A stretch of 64,000 bases of DNA. It comes from SAR202 cluster bacterium (GTDB lineage: Bacteria > Chloroflexota > Dehalococcoidia > Lucifugimonadales > UBA2985). The notes below the pieces were generated by a model. That model saw only the letters and a list, made by a program, of their open reading frames with translations. It ran no database searches and was not told where the DNA came from. The stretch is taken from NCBI GenBank assembly GCA_009391535.1, contig VFHP01000007.1:62001-126000 (forward strand), read 5' to 3'. Made by a program: the position numbers and the translations under genes. Shown here one piece after another: positions 1 through 8,695 of the stretch (the stretch's first letter is position 1; the number at the start of each line of letters is the position of its first letter).

Positions 1-1
1 C

Positions 2-478
2 CCCATCAATTTCCTAGAAATTGGATGTTTTGAGGGTAGAACATCTAGGTGGATCGTTGAGAACATGTTCAATCACCCAGAGGACAAGCTTTATTGTCTT
101 GACTGGTGGCGGGGCGATGTTGATAACGAACACTACAATCTATTCTTAGACAATATGGAAGACCTTAAAGACAGAATAGAAGTGATTAGGGGTGAGTCAC
201 AGCACACCCTTCCGACATTGGAAGACCAGCTCTTTGACGGTATCTACGTTGATGGTAGTCATGAAGCAATTGATGTAATGAGTGATGCCATCCAATCATT
301 CAGGCTTATTAAAAAGGGTTGTGTAATTTTATTTGACGATTACCTATGGGATAATAATCATGGTGGCCAAAGACACAAGATGCCAAAAGTGGCAATTGAT
401 TGTTTTGTTGAGATGACTAAGGGGTGGTCTACGGAAGTTATTTTTAAAAGCTATAGACTTGCCGTGAAGAGGACTTGA
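2..478 (+). CDS. SAM-dependent methyltransferase, 5' end outside window
   Basis: The reading frame is open from base 2, well before the first ATG at 65, so the gene is cut by the window edge. The visible part starts in a class I methyltransferase fold: LEIGCFEG (about bases 14-37) is the glycine-rich SAM-binding motif I, YVDGSHE (about 243-263) is the acidic loop seen in Methyltransf_24-type enzymes, and ILFDDYLWDN follows as a later core strand. Family knowledge says such enzymes methylate sugars or small molecules. The neighbours are glycosyltransferases, so a sugar O-methyltransferase is the best guess. The exact substrate cannot be read. The stop codon overlaps the next start as TGATG. 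Confidence 0.75.
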   Translation, partial: PINFLEIGCFEGRTSRWIVENMFNHPEDKLYCLDWWRGDVDNEHYNLFLDNMEDLKDRIEVIRGESQHTLPTLEDQLFDGIYVDGSHEAIDVMSDAIQSFRLIKKGCVILFDDYLWDNNHGGQRHKMPKVAIDCFVEMTKGWSTEVIFKSYRLAVKRT

Positions 479-2379
479 TGGAAGACCGAGATTTATCTAA
501 ATGTCAATGTGAACGGGCGGGTTTTTGCCCTATCTTCAACATGGAGATGGGTATTTCTCCGCCCAACTTTGCTTGGTGTCAATCCGCCACTGAGAAGCAA
601 AGGAAGAAATTTTTTAGTAACATGTCTAAAAGCGTAAGAAAGGTTAAGGAACGAGAACACTTTGTTCCGGTTTTTAATTTTTATGACGAACTTCCAGAGC
701 AAAATAGTAAGTTTGCAGTCTGTGTTATTCCCGCAAACAAATCGGCAACTGAACTTCTAGACATTAGCAGGGACTCAATAAAGTCTTATGCCGAGAGATG
801 CGGTGCAGACTACATAGAGCTAACCGGAGACCAATGTGAAGAATGGCCGATTGGGAACAAGTTCAGGCTCTATCACGTAACCAGCGTCTATGAAAAAACA
901 GTATTCTTGGACTGCGACGTTATGGTGAAAGATAACGCTCCTAATCTTTTTAGAATTACTCCGGACGACAAGATATCTGCATACGATGAATACCACGACT
1001 GGACTGATCGCGAATGGATAATCAGCCAATATCAAACTATAAATAAGGCATTTGGTAGACCGTTTGATTCAAACATCCCAAGGTTTATGATCAACAGCGG
1101 GGTTCTTGTTATACCAAACTCATGCTGCGAATACTATAAGCAGCCTAGCGAGCCTTATCCTCAAATATGGTGCTTTGACCAACAATATCTTTCTATGTGC
1201 TTACCCGATGATAAGTTTTTTAGGTTAGATAGAAGGTGGAATAATTGCCTAGCAACCAGCGGCTTTTGGGACGGGCTAAAAACCTCTTATGTTCAACATG
1301 TGAACGGGGAGAGAAAACAGAAGGCTAGAAAAAACCTGCTGCAACAATTAGTCAGCGGTGTAACGTCTGAGTACGAGGCCATTTCTAAAAACTGGAAACT
1401 GCCCACCTCTTATGCCATGCCGGATAACATGGACGAAGTAGAGATAGTTACAATCCACTATAACGCCATACAGTCCAAAAGGCTCACGAAGACATATAAG
1501 TTATGGATAAAAAGTTTAAAAAATATAGCACCATTCGTAAAGTGTTATGAGATTGTCTTTGATGGTAGAGAACCAGAGATACCAAACTCCATTGTAATAC
1601 CAGCATCTTTAGATAAAAATTGTCTATGGCAAAAGGAGTCCCTACTAAATCTAGCTTTCAAAAACATCGACAAAAATAAAAAATACTTTTTTTGGATTGA
1701 TCACGACGCTTGTTTTCAAAGTCCTAAATGGTTAGAGTACGCATTGGATAAAATGAAGAGTGGCTTTGACTTTGTTCAGCTGTTTGATGTGATTGCGTGG
1801 TCTGATAAATACGGTAACATTGAGATGATAAAAAGGGGAAGGGTGTCATCTTTACAGGATCAATCCGCAAAAATTCCGAGTCAGTTTGACGGAGTTGAAA
1901 TCAACCCATATGTAGGAAACCCAGGATTGGCTTGGGGGGCAAGGGTTGACTCGTTGAAAAAGATAGGTGAGTCCCCTTGGCCAAATGCTGTAATAGGTAG
2001 TGGTGACGAATACTTTTGCATGGGTATAGTAAGGCAGCTAGATATACAAAGGATTATGTCAGCTTTAATAGGTGGTACGAAACATCGAGCACTTAAAGAG
2101 TTTGGCAAAACCTATTCCAAGCTCATGCTAGAAACTATAGATAACATAGCGGAGCTACATTTTAATTCAACCTTTTGCCCTTGGCCCGCATTTCATATTT
2201 GGCACGGAGACTCTAAAAACAGACAATATGTTACTAGGCACGACATAATAACGGATTGTGAATTAGACCTAGATAATGACATATACATCAATGAGGATGG
2301 AATATTTGAGTTTGTTGAAGATAAAAGACATGCGTCTAAAAGGTTTTATAAATTTTTTCTCGACAGGAAAGAAGACTGA
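478..2379 (+). CDS. two-domain glycosyltransferase with N-terminal Cys motif
   Basis: The protein has 633 residues from the ATG at 478, which overlaps the previous stop; a TTG at 475 is possible but less likely. Residues 9-34 hold four cysteines (C9, C11, C17, C34), a small probable metal-binding module. A first GT-A-like domain carries FLDCDVM with D145-x-D147, as in GT8-type sugar transferases that bind a metal and a nucleotide sugar. A second GT-A-like domain has FFWIDHDACF around D408-D410 and ends with HIWHGD (573-578). It probably adds two sugars to a glycan; donor and acceptor are unknown. It is followed directly, by a 1-nt overlap, by another transferase. Confidence 0.7.
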   Translation: MEDRDLSKCQCERAGFCPIFNMEMGISPPNFAWCQSATEKQRKKFFSNMSKSVRKVKEREHFVPVFNFYDELPEQNSKFAVCVIPANKSATELLDISRDSIKSYAERCGADYIELTGDQCEEWPIGNKFRLYHVTSVYEKTVFLDCDVMVKDNAPNLFRITPDDKISAYDEYHDWTDREWIISQYQTINKAFGRPFDSNIPRFMINSGVLVIPNSCCEYYKQPSEPYPQIWCFDQQYLSMCLPDDKFFRLDRRWNNCLATSGFWDGLKTSYVQHVNGERKQKARKNLLQQLVSGVTSEYEAISKNWKLPTSYAMPDNMDEVEIVTIHYNAIQSKRLTKTYKLWIKSLKNIAPFVKCYEIVFDGREPEIPNSIVIPASLDKNCLWQKESLLNLAFKNIDKNKKYFFWIDHDACFQSPKWLEYALDKMKSGFDFVQLFDVIAWSDKYGNIEMIKRGRVSSLQDQSAKIPSQFDGVEINPYVGNPGLAWGARVDSLKKIGESPWPNAVIGSGDEYFCMGIVRQLDIQRIMSALIGGTKHRALKEFGKTYSKLMLETIDNIAELHFNSTFCPWPAFHIWHGDSKNRQYVTRHDIITDCELDLDNDIYINEDGIFEFVEDKRHASKRFYKFFLDRKED

Positions 2380-3146
2380 TGCGATCTGATAAGATAACCA
2401 TCGTAACCCCAATTGGATCTAAGCATAAGGACGCTTGGCTCTACGAAAATATACAGAAACCTTCAATGGAGTATATTTATAATTTCGAGCACCTTCTTAT
2501 CTCGGACTCAAAATTTTTGAAGTCCACACACTCAGATTCGGATATCATTGATATGGATATGGTTTCTAACAATACGGGGTGGCGTATTCAGCAAATAATA
2601 AAATTGATGGCCAGCAAACATATTGAAACAGAATGGTTTATGACTATGGATGCAGACTGCTTCTTTATGCAACGTGGGGATGCTATGCAGATGTTATTCA
2701 AAGACGGAAAACCTAAGATGAAAACGCACGGACTAAAGGTAAAGCCGCGATGGTGGAACGCTTGTTCAAAATACCTCGGTAAGCCAAACCCACCAATTCA
2801 CTGCTCAGTCACCCCATGTATTTATCATACTCAGCTAACAAGAGATTTTTGTGAGGCGGTAAACTTATACGAAGCAATCCATCCAGATCACGACTGTACC
2901 GAAAACGCACTATATTGGACGCACTATTGGCCAATGATAGCAGACATGTATGCATTGGGGGAGACTCATTACGCTGCAATTTTCTCCTTAGAGGAAGAAC
3001 ATATATACACAAACCTACAGAATTTTATAGAGAGAAAATGCTACGGGCAATTTCCCGTAGGATTTATTCAATCTGTTTTACCGATAACTGTAGAAGAGCA
3101 CATGGAAATTTATAACAAAATAAAGGGAGGTAGAGATGGAATTTGA
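2379..3146 (+). CDS. GT-A-type glycosyltransferase-like protein
   Basis: A 255-residue protein whose ATG overlaps the upstream stop (TGATG). The N-terminus (KITIVTPIGSKHKDAWL) looks like the first beta strand of a GT-A fold, and WFMTMDADCFF contains a D91-x-D93 metal/nucleotide-sugar motif. A C-terminal region rich in His and Trp may bind acceptor. This is typical of the small single-domain transferases of phage glycan clusters. No specific sugar can be assigned, and the DxD motif is the main support. Confidence 0.6.
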   Translation: MRSDKITIVTPIGSKHKDAWLYENIQKPSMEYIYNFEHLLISDSKFLKSTHSDSDIIDMDMVSNNTGWRIQQIIKLMASKHIETEWFMTMDADCFFMQRGDAMQMLFKDGKPKMKTHGLKVKPRWWNACSKYLGKPNPPIHCSVTPCIYHTQLTRDFCEAVNLYEAIHPDHDCTENALYWTHYWPMIADMYALGETHYAAIFSLEEEHIYTNLQNFIERKCYGQFPVGFIQSVLPITVEEHMEIYNKIKGGRDGI

Positions 3147-3990
3147 AGCATTCTTACTAAATACAATTCCAAACACTGAACGCTGGCATCTAGACGCGAC
3201 TGCAAGTTTAACATCTTACTTCGCTAACCACGATATCAAGCTTAACATATTGTCTAGTGATAATCACCTAATCAAGCAAATCGGTGACAATGATAACTTA
3301 ACTCCGCTCTTGAGAAAGATTTTTAGATTGTACAGATTCTTGGAAACTGACGCTCAATACGGCATCTTCGTTGATTTAGATACAGCTGTAATAAACAAAC
3401 ATGTTGACATTAGAGGTTGCATAGAAGATGGTTTTAATTACATAAACCACTCTATATATCAGAGCGACGAAGATGAACTTAGCAACTTCGCAAAAACCCA
3501 AATGAGCTTGAGTTTGGACAAACGCACTTGGACTCTAGCTAGAAAGCCATTCCTACATGAGGTAGCTTTTAAAGAAGTGGGAATCACCCCTAAGAGACGA
3601 TTGAATCTTGACACTGGCTTTTCAATCTTTAATAGGTCTGTTTGCGAAAAAGTGATAAGCAGGATGGACGAGTATGGTATAAACCCCCTAACGACGGCTG
3701 GAAAAAAAAGAATAAATTTTCTTCAGGAAGAATGGAGAAGGCAAATAATCGCATCGGAATTAAACCCCGGTCTAACAAAGTTTCACGATGAGCATATTAT
3801 AGAGTTAACACTTGCTGACGACTGGGAGGACAGCAACTTCAAGCAGTCCTCGTCGATATGTGGATCGCCTTGGCAGGTTGGTAGTGGCGATTTAAATTTG
3901 CGGCAATTTTCAGAAAACGAATTTATATTTTTCCATTTTATAGCTTCAGCTAAGGGTGGGATGGCTACTTACTCAAGGATGTTTCGTTAA
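3136..3990 (+). CDS. GT-A-type glycosyltransferase-like protein
   Basis: A 284-residue protein starting at ATG 3136 behind a good ribosome site (AAAGGGAGG), overlapping the previous gene by 11 bases. Residues 76-83 read GIFVDLDT, a D80-x-D82 motif in the right context (hydrophobic strand, then DxD) for a GT-A transferase, and NLDTGFSIFN further on resembles the acceptor-side strand of GT8/GT32-like enzymes. Role inferred: transfer of a sugar from a nucleotide donor within the same glycan pathway. The family is not settled. Confidence 0.6.
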   Translation: MEFEAFLLNTIPNTERWHLDATASLTSYFANHDIKLNILSSDNHLIKQIGDNDNLTPLLRKIFRLYRFLETDAQYGIFVDLDTAVINKHVDIRGCIEDGFNYINHSIYQSDEDELSNFAKTQMSLSLDKRTWTLARKPFLHEVAFKEVGITPKRRLNLDTGFSIFNRSVCEKVISRMDEYGINPLTTAGKKRINFLQEEWRRQIIASELNPGLTKFHDEHIIELTLADDWEDSNFKQSSSICGSPWQVGSGDLNLRQFSENEFIFFHFIASAKGGMATYSRMFR

Positions 3991-4410
3991 GTGAAGTTAT
4001 ACACCGGCGGAACCTTCGATCTGTTTCACTACGGGCATATGCAGTTTCTAAAAAATTGCAAAAGATTGTCACGTAGAGTTATTGTTTCTTTAAACACAGA
4101 TGAATTTATAGAGGAGTACAAGGGTAAAAAACCCTTTTTAAGTTTTGAAGAAAGAAAGAAAAGCATATTAATGTCTGGATGTGCAGATGAAGTTATAGAA
4201 AATTCAGGTGGCTCAGATAGCAAGCCAGCTATACTTTCTGTTAAACCGGACATAATTGCCATTGGCGACGACTGGTGTAAAAGAGACTACTACAAGCAGA
4301 TGGATTTTACGCAGGAATGGCTAGATGAGCGGGAGATCCTACTGATATATCTACCCTACACTAGGGACATTTCAACAACAGATATAATTAAAAGGGTAAA
4401 AAATTCATAA
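3991..4410 (+). CDS. TagD-like cytidylyltransferase
   Basis: A 139-residue protein with a GTG start directly after the previous stop. The family signatures are complete: GTFD (7-10), HYGH (13-16) as the catalytic HxGH, NTDEF, and RDISTT (125-130) in place of the usual RTEGISTT nucleotide-binding motif. These enzymes make CDP-linked alcohols such as CDP-glycerol, or ADP/CDP-activated sugars, from CTP (or ATP) and a phosphate. Length matches glycerol-3-phosphate cytidylyltransferase. It probably supplies an activated building block to the surrounding transferases. Last gene before the replication promoter. Confidence 0.85.
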   Translation: MKLYTGGTFDLFHYGHMQFLKNCKRLSRRVIVSLNTDEFIEEYKGKKPFLSFEERKKSILMSGCADEVIENSGGSDSKPAILSVKPDIIAIGDDWCKRDYYKQMDFTQEWLDEREILLIYLPYTRDISTTDIIKRVKNS

Positions 4411-4416
4411 AACCCA

Positions 4417-4445
4417 TTGCAAAATAGCCTTCCCTAGCCTATAAT
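4417..4445 (+). promoter_or_regulatory. sigma70-type promoter for replication block
   Basis: TTGCAA at 4417-4422, a 17-nt spacer, and a consensus TATAAT at 4440-4445. It lies in the 75-nt gap between the cytidylyltransferase and the polymerase gene, one of the few gaps on this strand. The start site would fall near 4452, giving a leader of about 34 nt with a GAAGGA ribosome site 7 nt before ATG 4486. Confidence 0.65.
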
Positions 4446-4485
4446 AGGGTAGACAAGTTGAATATAAATATTGAAGGATCAAACT

Positions 4486-6108
4486 ATGAAGTGGTTTCCA
4501 CTGTGCAATTACACACACTATTCTCTACAAAAGGGTTTCTCTAAGCCTAGAGAGCTTGCTAAAAAATGCTCACAAAATTCTTTTCCGGCTTGCGGAATTG
4601 CGGACTACAAGTCTATATCTGGTGCTGTTACTTTTTACAAGGCGTGCATAAGTAATAATATAAAGCCCATACTGGGCTGTTCTTTTGATGGGTTTTCGCT
4701 ATTTGCCAAAAATCACTCCGGCTGGCTTGAGCTAATACAGATAGTCTCCAGCATAGATTCGGACGGAGTTGTTGACAAACCACTATTGGTTAGGCTATCT
4801 TCCCACGGGAACTTTATCTGTGTTGCCGAAGACCCAGCTAAATCACCAATTAAAGGCAAGGACTTTTACAAGAAGTCGGAAGCCTTTATGGATGTCTACT
4901 ATACAGAAAGGGAGCACGCACCATTACACAGGGTCATATTATGTTCAAGCATGAAGACAACGCTACCAAAGATTAAGAAATCATTAGCAAATAAAGAAGA
5001 TATCGATAACTCGGTTTTCTTTGAGACCAATGACTTTTACCTGAAAGATAGGTCCGAAGTAGCAAAGATATTAACAGAAGACCCAGTGATTGATTCGTTT
5101 GACGAGATCTTTGAAAAGTGCGAGAACTACAATATACTTAGCCAACCGATTCTACCAAGATTCGATACACCGAACGGACAAACTCAAAAGGAATACCTTA
5201 GAGAGCTTGCTCGTGAGGGGTGGACGGATCTTCTGTCGCACAAGATAAAAGACCCAGAACTGAAAAAGATTTATGGGGATAGGTTTCGTTCCGAATATGA
5301 GGTTATTGAAGAGGCCAAGCTTTTTGGTTATTTTCTAATTGTTTGGGATGTTATTAACTACTGCGTTACTCAGGGGTGGATGGTAGGTCCGGGGCGTGGT
5401 TCAGCAGCGGGTTGTCTAATCTCGTACCTCATTGGTATAACTCAGATAGACCCCATTGAGTTTGATTTACTGTTTGAAAGATTCTACAATGCCGGTCGTA
5501 ACACAGATGACCACATCTCCCTACCCGATATTGACATGGACGTACCCGGTGGCAAAAGAGATGAAATCATTACCTACCTAAAAGATAAATACGGACAAAA
5601 TAATGTTAGTCAGATGTTAACATTTGGTAGACTTCAGGGACGCAGTGCTTTGAAAGAAGTGTTGCGAGTGAACAATGCTTGCGGTTTTAGTGAAATGAAT
5701 GAAATCACTAAGTCTATTCCAGACGAAGCCGCTATCTCAGACCAGTTAGCCGAGATGGATGAAGAAGACAGATCGATTATTCGTTGGGCATTGCTCAATA
5801 ATCCAGACGACCTCCGTGACTATTGTTTTATAAATGATGCGGGTCAATTGGAGGGTGATTATTCTGAACTATTTCAGCAGGCTATTGACATAGAAGGAAC
5901 ATTTAAGACACAAGGAAAACATGCAGCCGGTGTTGTAATATCGGCAGAAGAACTTTACAAAGTTTGCCCTATGGTTAATCCTAAAAGCGGAACAGAGAAG
6001 ATCGCTGGCCTTGAAATGGCCGACCTAGAGGCTCTCGGACACGTTAAGTTTGATGTTTTAGGCATCAACCTTTTGGATAAACTAATGATGATCAAGGAGT
6101 TAGTATGA
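4486..6108 (+). CDS. dnaE: DNA polymerase III alpha (DnaE type), N-terminal half
   Basis: The first half of a family C replicative polymerase. ATG 4486 is chosen over TTG 4471 because GAAGGA sits 7 nt upstream; this gives 540 residues. Order: a PHP-like domain from residue 1, then the polymerase palm with GPGRGSAAG (301-309), PDIDMD (347-352) holding D350 and D352, and KFDVLG (521-526) with D523. D350, D352 and D523 match the catalytic trio D401, D403 and D555 of E. coli DnaE. The PHP metal site is degraded: NYTHYS replaces the usual HxHxS and ADY replaces TDH, so its own exonuclease is probably lost. The protein stops 17 codons after D523; the rest of the polymerase is at 7136-8695. The next gene starts inside the stop (ATGA). 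Confidence 0.9.
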   Translation: MKWFPLCNYTHYSLQKGFSKPRELAKKCSQNSFPACGIADYKSISGAVTFYKACISNNIKPILGCSFDGFSLFAKNHSGWLELIQIVSSIDSDGVVDKPLLVRLSSHGNFICVAEDPAKSPIKGKDFYKKSEAFMDVYYTEREHAPLHRVILCSSMKTTLPKIKKSLANKEDIDNSVFFETNDFYLKDRSEVAKILTEDPVIDSFDEIFEKCENYNILSQPILPRFDTPNGQTQKEYLRELAREGWTDLLSHKIKDPELKKIYGDRFRSEYEVIEEAKLFGYFLIVWDVINYCVTQGWMVGPGRGSAAGCLISYLIGITQIDPIEFDLLFERFYNAGRNTDDHISLPDIDMDVPGGKRDEIITYLKDKYGQNNVSQMLTFGRLQGRSALKEVLRVNNACGFSEMNEITKSIPDEAAISDQLAEMDEEDRSIIRWALLNNPDDLRDYCFINDAGQLEGDYSELFQQAIDIEGTFKTQGKHAAGVVISAEELYKVCPMVNPKSGTEKIAGLEMADLEALGHVKFDVLGINLLDKLMMIKELV

Positions 6109-6779
6109 ATCGTGACATAATTGTTTTTGACTTTGAGACAGGCGGTAGAAATCCTTTACGATGCCAACCTACACAAATCGCTGCGATTGCCCTAGACGGA
6201 AGAAACTTTAGACTAAAGGGTGAGTTCAATAGTATGATGCGTCCTATTATTGATGACGATGAGGCTATAGCTGCTGGAGTTGACCCACTAGAAGAGGGTG
6301 CGTTGAAAGTAACTGGGCAGACCAGATCGAAGCTGGCGAGAGCACCGCTTCCGAAGGGTGTGTGGAAAAAGTTCTGCAACTTCGTCAATAAATATAATTG
6401 GAAGGGAACGCCATACTTCGCACCGATTCCCGCCGGTTTTAATATTATCGGTTATGACATGCATATCGTGAACAGGTTGTGCAAAGAATACGGGCCTTGG
6501 GACGAAAAGCGACAATCCCAGAAGTTGTTTCACCAGATTTATAAAATTGATGTTATGGATGACGTGTGGCTTTGGACTGAAGGAGATCCAAACGTAAAGT
6601 CCATCAGTATGGATAGCCTCAGAGAACGCATGGGTCTCTCCGGAGACAACGCTCATGACGCCCTCCAAGACGTTAAAGACACTGCAAACATCTTTATTAA
6701 ACTACAAAAATCAAGACGTGCAGTATACAGAAATATGAAATTTGATAAGGCGTTTGCTGATGGAAATTTGTACGTATAA
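6105..6779 (+). CDS. DnaQ-like DEDDh 3'-5' exonuclease
   Basis: A 224-residue protein with all exonuclease motifs: Exo I FDFETGG (D9, E11), Exo II around GFNIIGYD (111-118, D118), and Exo III HDALQD (H184, D189), which makes it a DEDDh enzyme like the epsilon subunit of DNA polymerase III. It removes mismatched 3' ends. Its start overlaps the stop of the polymerase N-half by ATGA, implying coupled translation and roughly equal amounts, fitting a proofreading partner. The partner polymerase has a damaged PHP domain, so proofreading would depend on this protein. Its placement between the two polymerase halves is unusual. Confidence 0.88.
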   Translation: MNRDIIVFDFETGGRNPLRCQPTQIAAIALDGRNFRLKGEFNSMMRPIIDDDEAIAAGVDPLEEGALKVTGQTRSKLARAPLPKGVWKKFCNFVNKYNWKGTPYFAPIPAGFNIIGYDMHIVNRLCKEYGPWDEKRQSQKLFHQIYKIDVMDDVWLWTEGDPNVKSISMDSLRERMGLSGDNAHDALQDVKDTANIFIKLQKSRRAVYRNMKFDKAFADGNLYV

Positions 6780-7143
6780 AACATGCAGTAAATGTAAAAA
6801 AGAACTACCCACAATACACTTCAGTAAAAGGGGTGGGGAAAACTATTTGAGGACAGAATGTAAAGATTGTAATAGGCATTTAAGCAAAAGAAGGAAAGAG
6901 CTTCGGACCAAATATGGGCGACCGCCAGAAGATTATGAGTGTCCAATTTGTGGAAGAACAGCATCGGAAGTCTCTGGCGAAGGCAGCAAGAGAGCATCAC
7001 CCTTTGTCGTTGACCATTGCCATGCAACAGATGTTTTTAGGGGATGGCTATGTCATAAGTGCAATAGGGGAATTGGAGCATTTAGCGATAGTGTTGAAGG
7101 TTTACAAAGAGCAATTAACTATTTGAGTAAAGATAATGATTGA
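6760..7143 (+). CDS. HNH endonuclease, T4 endonuclease VII-like
   Basis: A 127-residue protein from ATG 6760 (a TTG at 6742 is the other option; an AAGG lies about 10 nt upstream of the ATG). It overlaps the exonuclease end by 20 bases. The C-terminal core has CPIC, then DHCHATDVFRGWLCHKCN and GIGAF, matching the recombination endonuclease VII family: two CxxC pairs bind zinc and the DH-H motif cuts DNA. An extra N-terminal CSKC...CKDC pair probably binds a second zinc. It could resolve branched DNA for packaging, or act as a homing nuclease that settled in the polymerase locus. The sequence does not separate these. Confidence 0.8.
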   Translation: MEICTYKTCSKCKKELPTIHFSKRGGENYLRTECKDCNRHLSKRRKELRTKYGRPPEDYECPICGRTASEVSGEGSKRASPFVVDHCHATDVFRGWLCHKCNRGIGAFSDSVEGLQRAINYLSKDND

Positions 7144-8695
7144 TTATAAAGATGAGAAAACATGGAACCTCTTCAAGGACGGCCTCACAAAAGGGGTTTT
7201 CCAACTAGAGAGTAACCTTGGGCGTGCTTGGTCTAAAAGGCTAGCACCTTCAAATCTAGAGGAACTTGCGGCTCTGATAGCGTTGATTAGACCGGGCTGT
7301 TTGAAGGCGATTATTGACGGAAAGTCTATGACGCAAAGGTTTGTTGATAGAAAGAATAAAGAAGAAGAAGTCTCGTATCTACACGAGTCTCTCGAAGAGA
7401 TATTCAAGCCAACATACGGCGTACTTGTTTATCAAGAACAATCTATGCGTATAGCACAGAAGCTTGCAGGTTTTGACCTCAAGAAGGCCGATGACCTGAG
7501 AAAAGCTATTGGTAAAAAGGATGCAGAGCTAATGGCTATGATACGAGGAGACTTTATTCTAGGATGTCACCAGACTGGATTAGTCAACGAGGACACCGCA
7601 TCTGAGATCTTTGGTTGGATCGAGAAGTCGTCTAGGTACTCCTTCAACAAGTCTCACGCTGTTGCGTATGCGGTTGACTCATTTTGGTCCGCTTGGTATA
7701 AAGCAAATCACACCAAGGAATTCTTCCTGTCCTACCTATACCATGCGAATGAGAAACAAGACCCCCATCAAGAAATTTATGAACTGGTTTCCGAAGCCAA
7801 GCTTTTTGACCTTGAAGTGAAGATTCCCAAGATTTCCTCGTTTGAGTCCAAATTCAACATTCAGGATGATGGGATATACTTCGGGGTCAAGGACGTTAAA
7901 TCTCTTACGGGGGTAACGGGCGATAAAGTGATGAAGGCTGTGCAGGAGGCGTCTGAAGAAACGGGCAAAGACCCTAGCGAGTTCTCTTGGATGGACATCA
8001 TTGTTTACCTGTCGCCAAAAATTAATGCGACAGCCTTCAAAGCACTATGTTCCATAGGCTTTTTCTCTACAGCCGCAACCAACACGTCTAGAAATAGAGC
8101 ACTTTATGAGTACCTTATATTCAGAGAGTTAACTAAGGCAGAGTCTAACTGGGTCGTAAAGAATTATCAGAGCAAACAGTGGGACAATCTGTATGACTGC
8201 TTTATAGATCTATCTCCCACGAAAAAGATGGGTGGGGGAACAAGTAAGGTCGAACGAAGTCAGATAGTGGAAAACGAGGCAAACTTGATCAAAAACCCTC
8301 CATACAGCTTGGATGATGATCCTGCATGGATCATTGAACAGGAGGGCAAATTCTTGGGCTGTCCAGTATCCCTGTCTAAAATTGACTCAGCGGACACATC
8401 GGTTGCAAATACTTACTGCAAGGATGTTCTCAACGGAAAGACGGGCAAAAACCTTTGCATAGCAGCTAATGTGAACCGAGTAGCGACCACCACGGTTAAA
8501 CGAGGTAAAACTAAGGGGAGGAAGATGGCTTTTCTTACGATAGAGGACAATACATGTTCCTTAGATAGTGTAGTCGTGTTCCCAGAGGCAAGAGATAAAT
8601 ACCAGTATATACTTTATGAAGGTAATAACCTTCTTCTGTGTGGAGACGTGGCTAAGGATAATTCGTTCATTGTCAATAAAATTCACGAAATATAA
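7136..8695 (+). CDS. dnaE: DNA polymerase III alpha (DnaE type), C-terminal half
   Basis: A 519-residue continuation of the polymerase. Residues 3-13 (DYKDEKTWNLF) align with the segment just before the fingers in intact DnaE; GVFQLES (20-26), ALIRPG (49-54) and FNKSHA (170-175) follow in normal order. Later come a helix-hairpin-helix-like region and, near the C-terminus, an OB-fold stretch (FLTIEDNTCSLDSVVVFPEA). No catalytic Asp is needed here, since all three are in the N-half. Little conserved sequence is missing between the halves. ATG 7136 overlaps the HNH gene by 8 bases and has only a weak ribosome site, so translation may be coupled. It is in a different frame from the N-half, so simple readthrough cannot join them. 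Confidence 0.88.
   Translation: MIDYKDEKTWNLFKDGLTKGVFQLESNLGRAWSKRLAPSNLEELAALIALIRPGCLKAIIDGKSMTQRFVDRKNKEEEVSYLHESLEEIFKPTYGVLVYQEQSMRIAQKLAGFDLKKADDLRKAIGKKDAELMAMIRGDFILGCHQTGLVNEDTASEIFGWIEKSSRYSFNKSHAVAYAVDSFWSAWYKANHTKEFFLSYLYHANEKQDPHQEIYELVSEAKLFDLEVKIPKISSFESKFNIQDDGIYFGVKDVKSLTGVTGDKVMKAVQEASEETGKDPSEFSWMDIIVYLSPKINATAFKALCSIGFFSTAATNTSRNRALYEYLIFRELTKAESNWVVKNYQSKQWDNLYDCFIDLSPTKKMGGGTSKVERSQIVENEANLIKNPPYSLDDDPAWIIEQEGKFLGCPVSLSKIDSADTSVANTYCKDVLNGKTGKNLCIAANVNRVATTTVKRGKTKGRKMAFLTIEDNTCSLDSVVVFPEARDKYQYILYEGNNLLLCGDVAKDNSFIVNKIHEI

Noticed and set aside
6092-6668. Two - strand frames over the polymerase end and the exonuclease gene
   Set aside because: The opposite strand has complete, motif-bearing genes; these are antisense shadows.
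6109-7135. Group I intron interrupting the polymerase
   Set aside because: The interval is filled by two overlapping genes, one of them a complete DnaQ-type exonuclease using the polymerase stop as its start; I saw no intron core. It cannot be fully ruled out without RNA data.
6050-7200. Split intein between the polymerase halves
   Set aside because: No intein blocks, no Cys/Ser/Thr +1 residue and no His-Asn end are visible; the N-half ends normally and the C-half begins with its own ATG.
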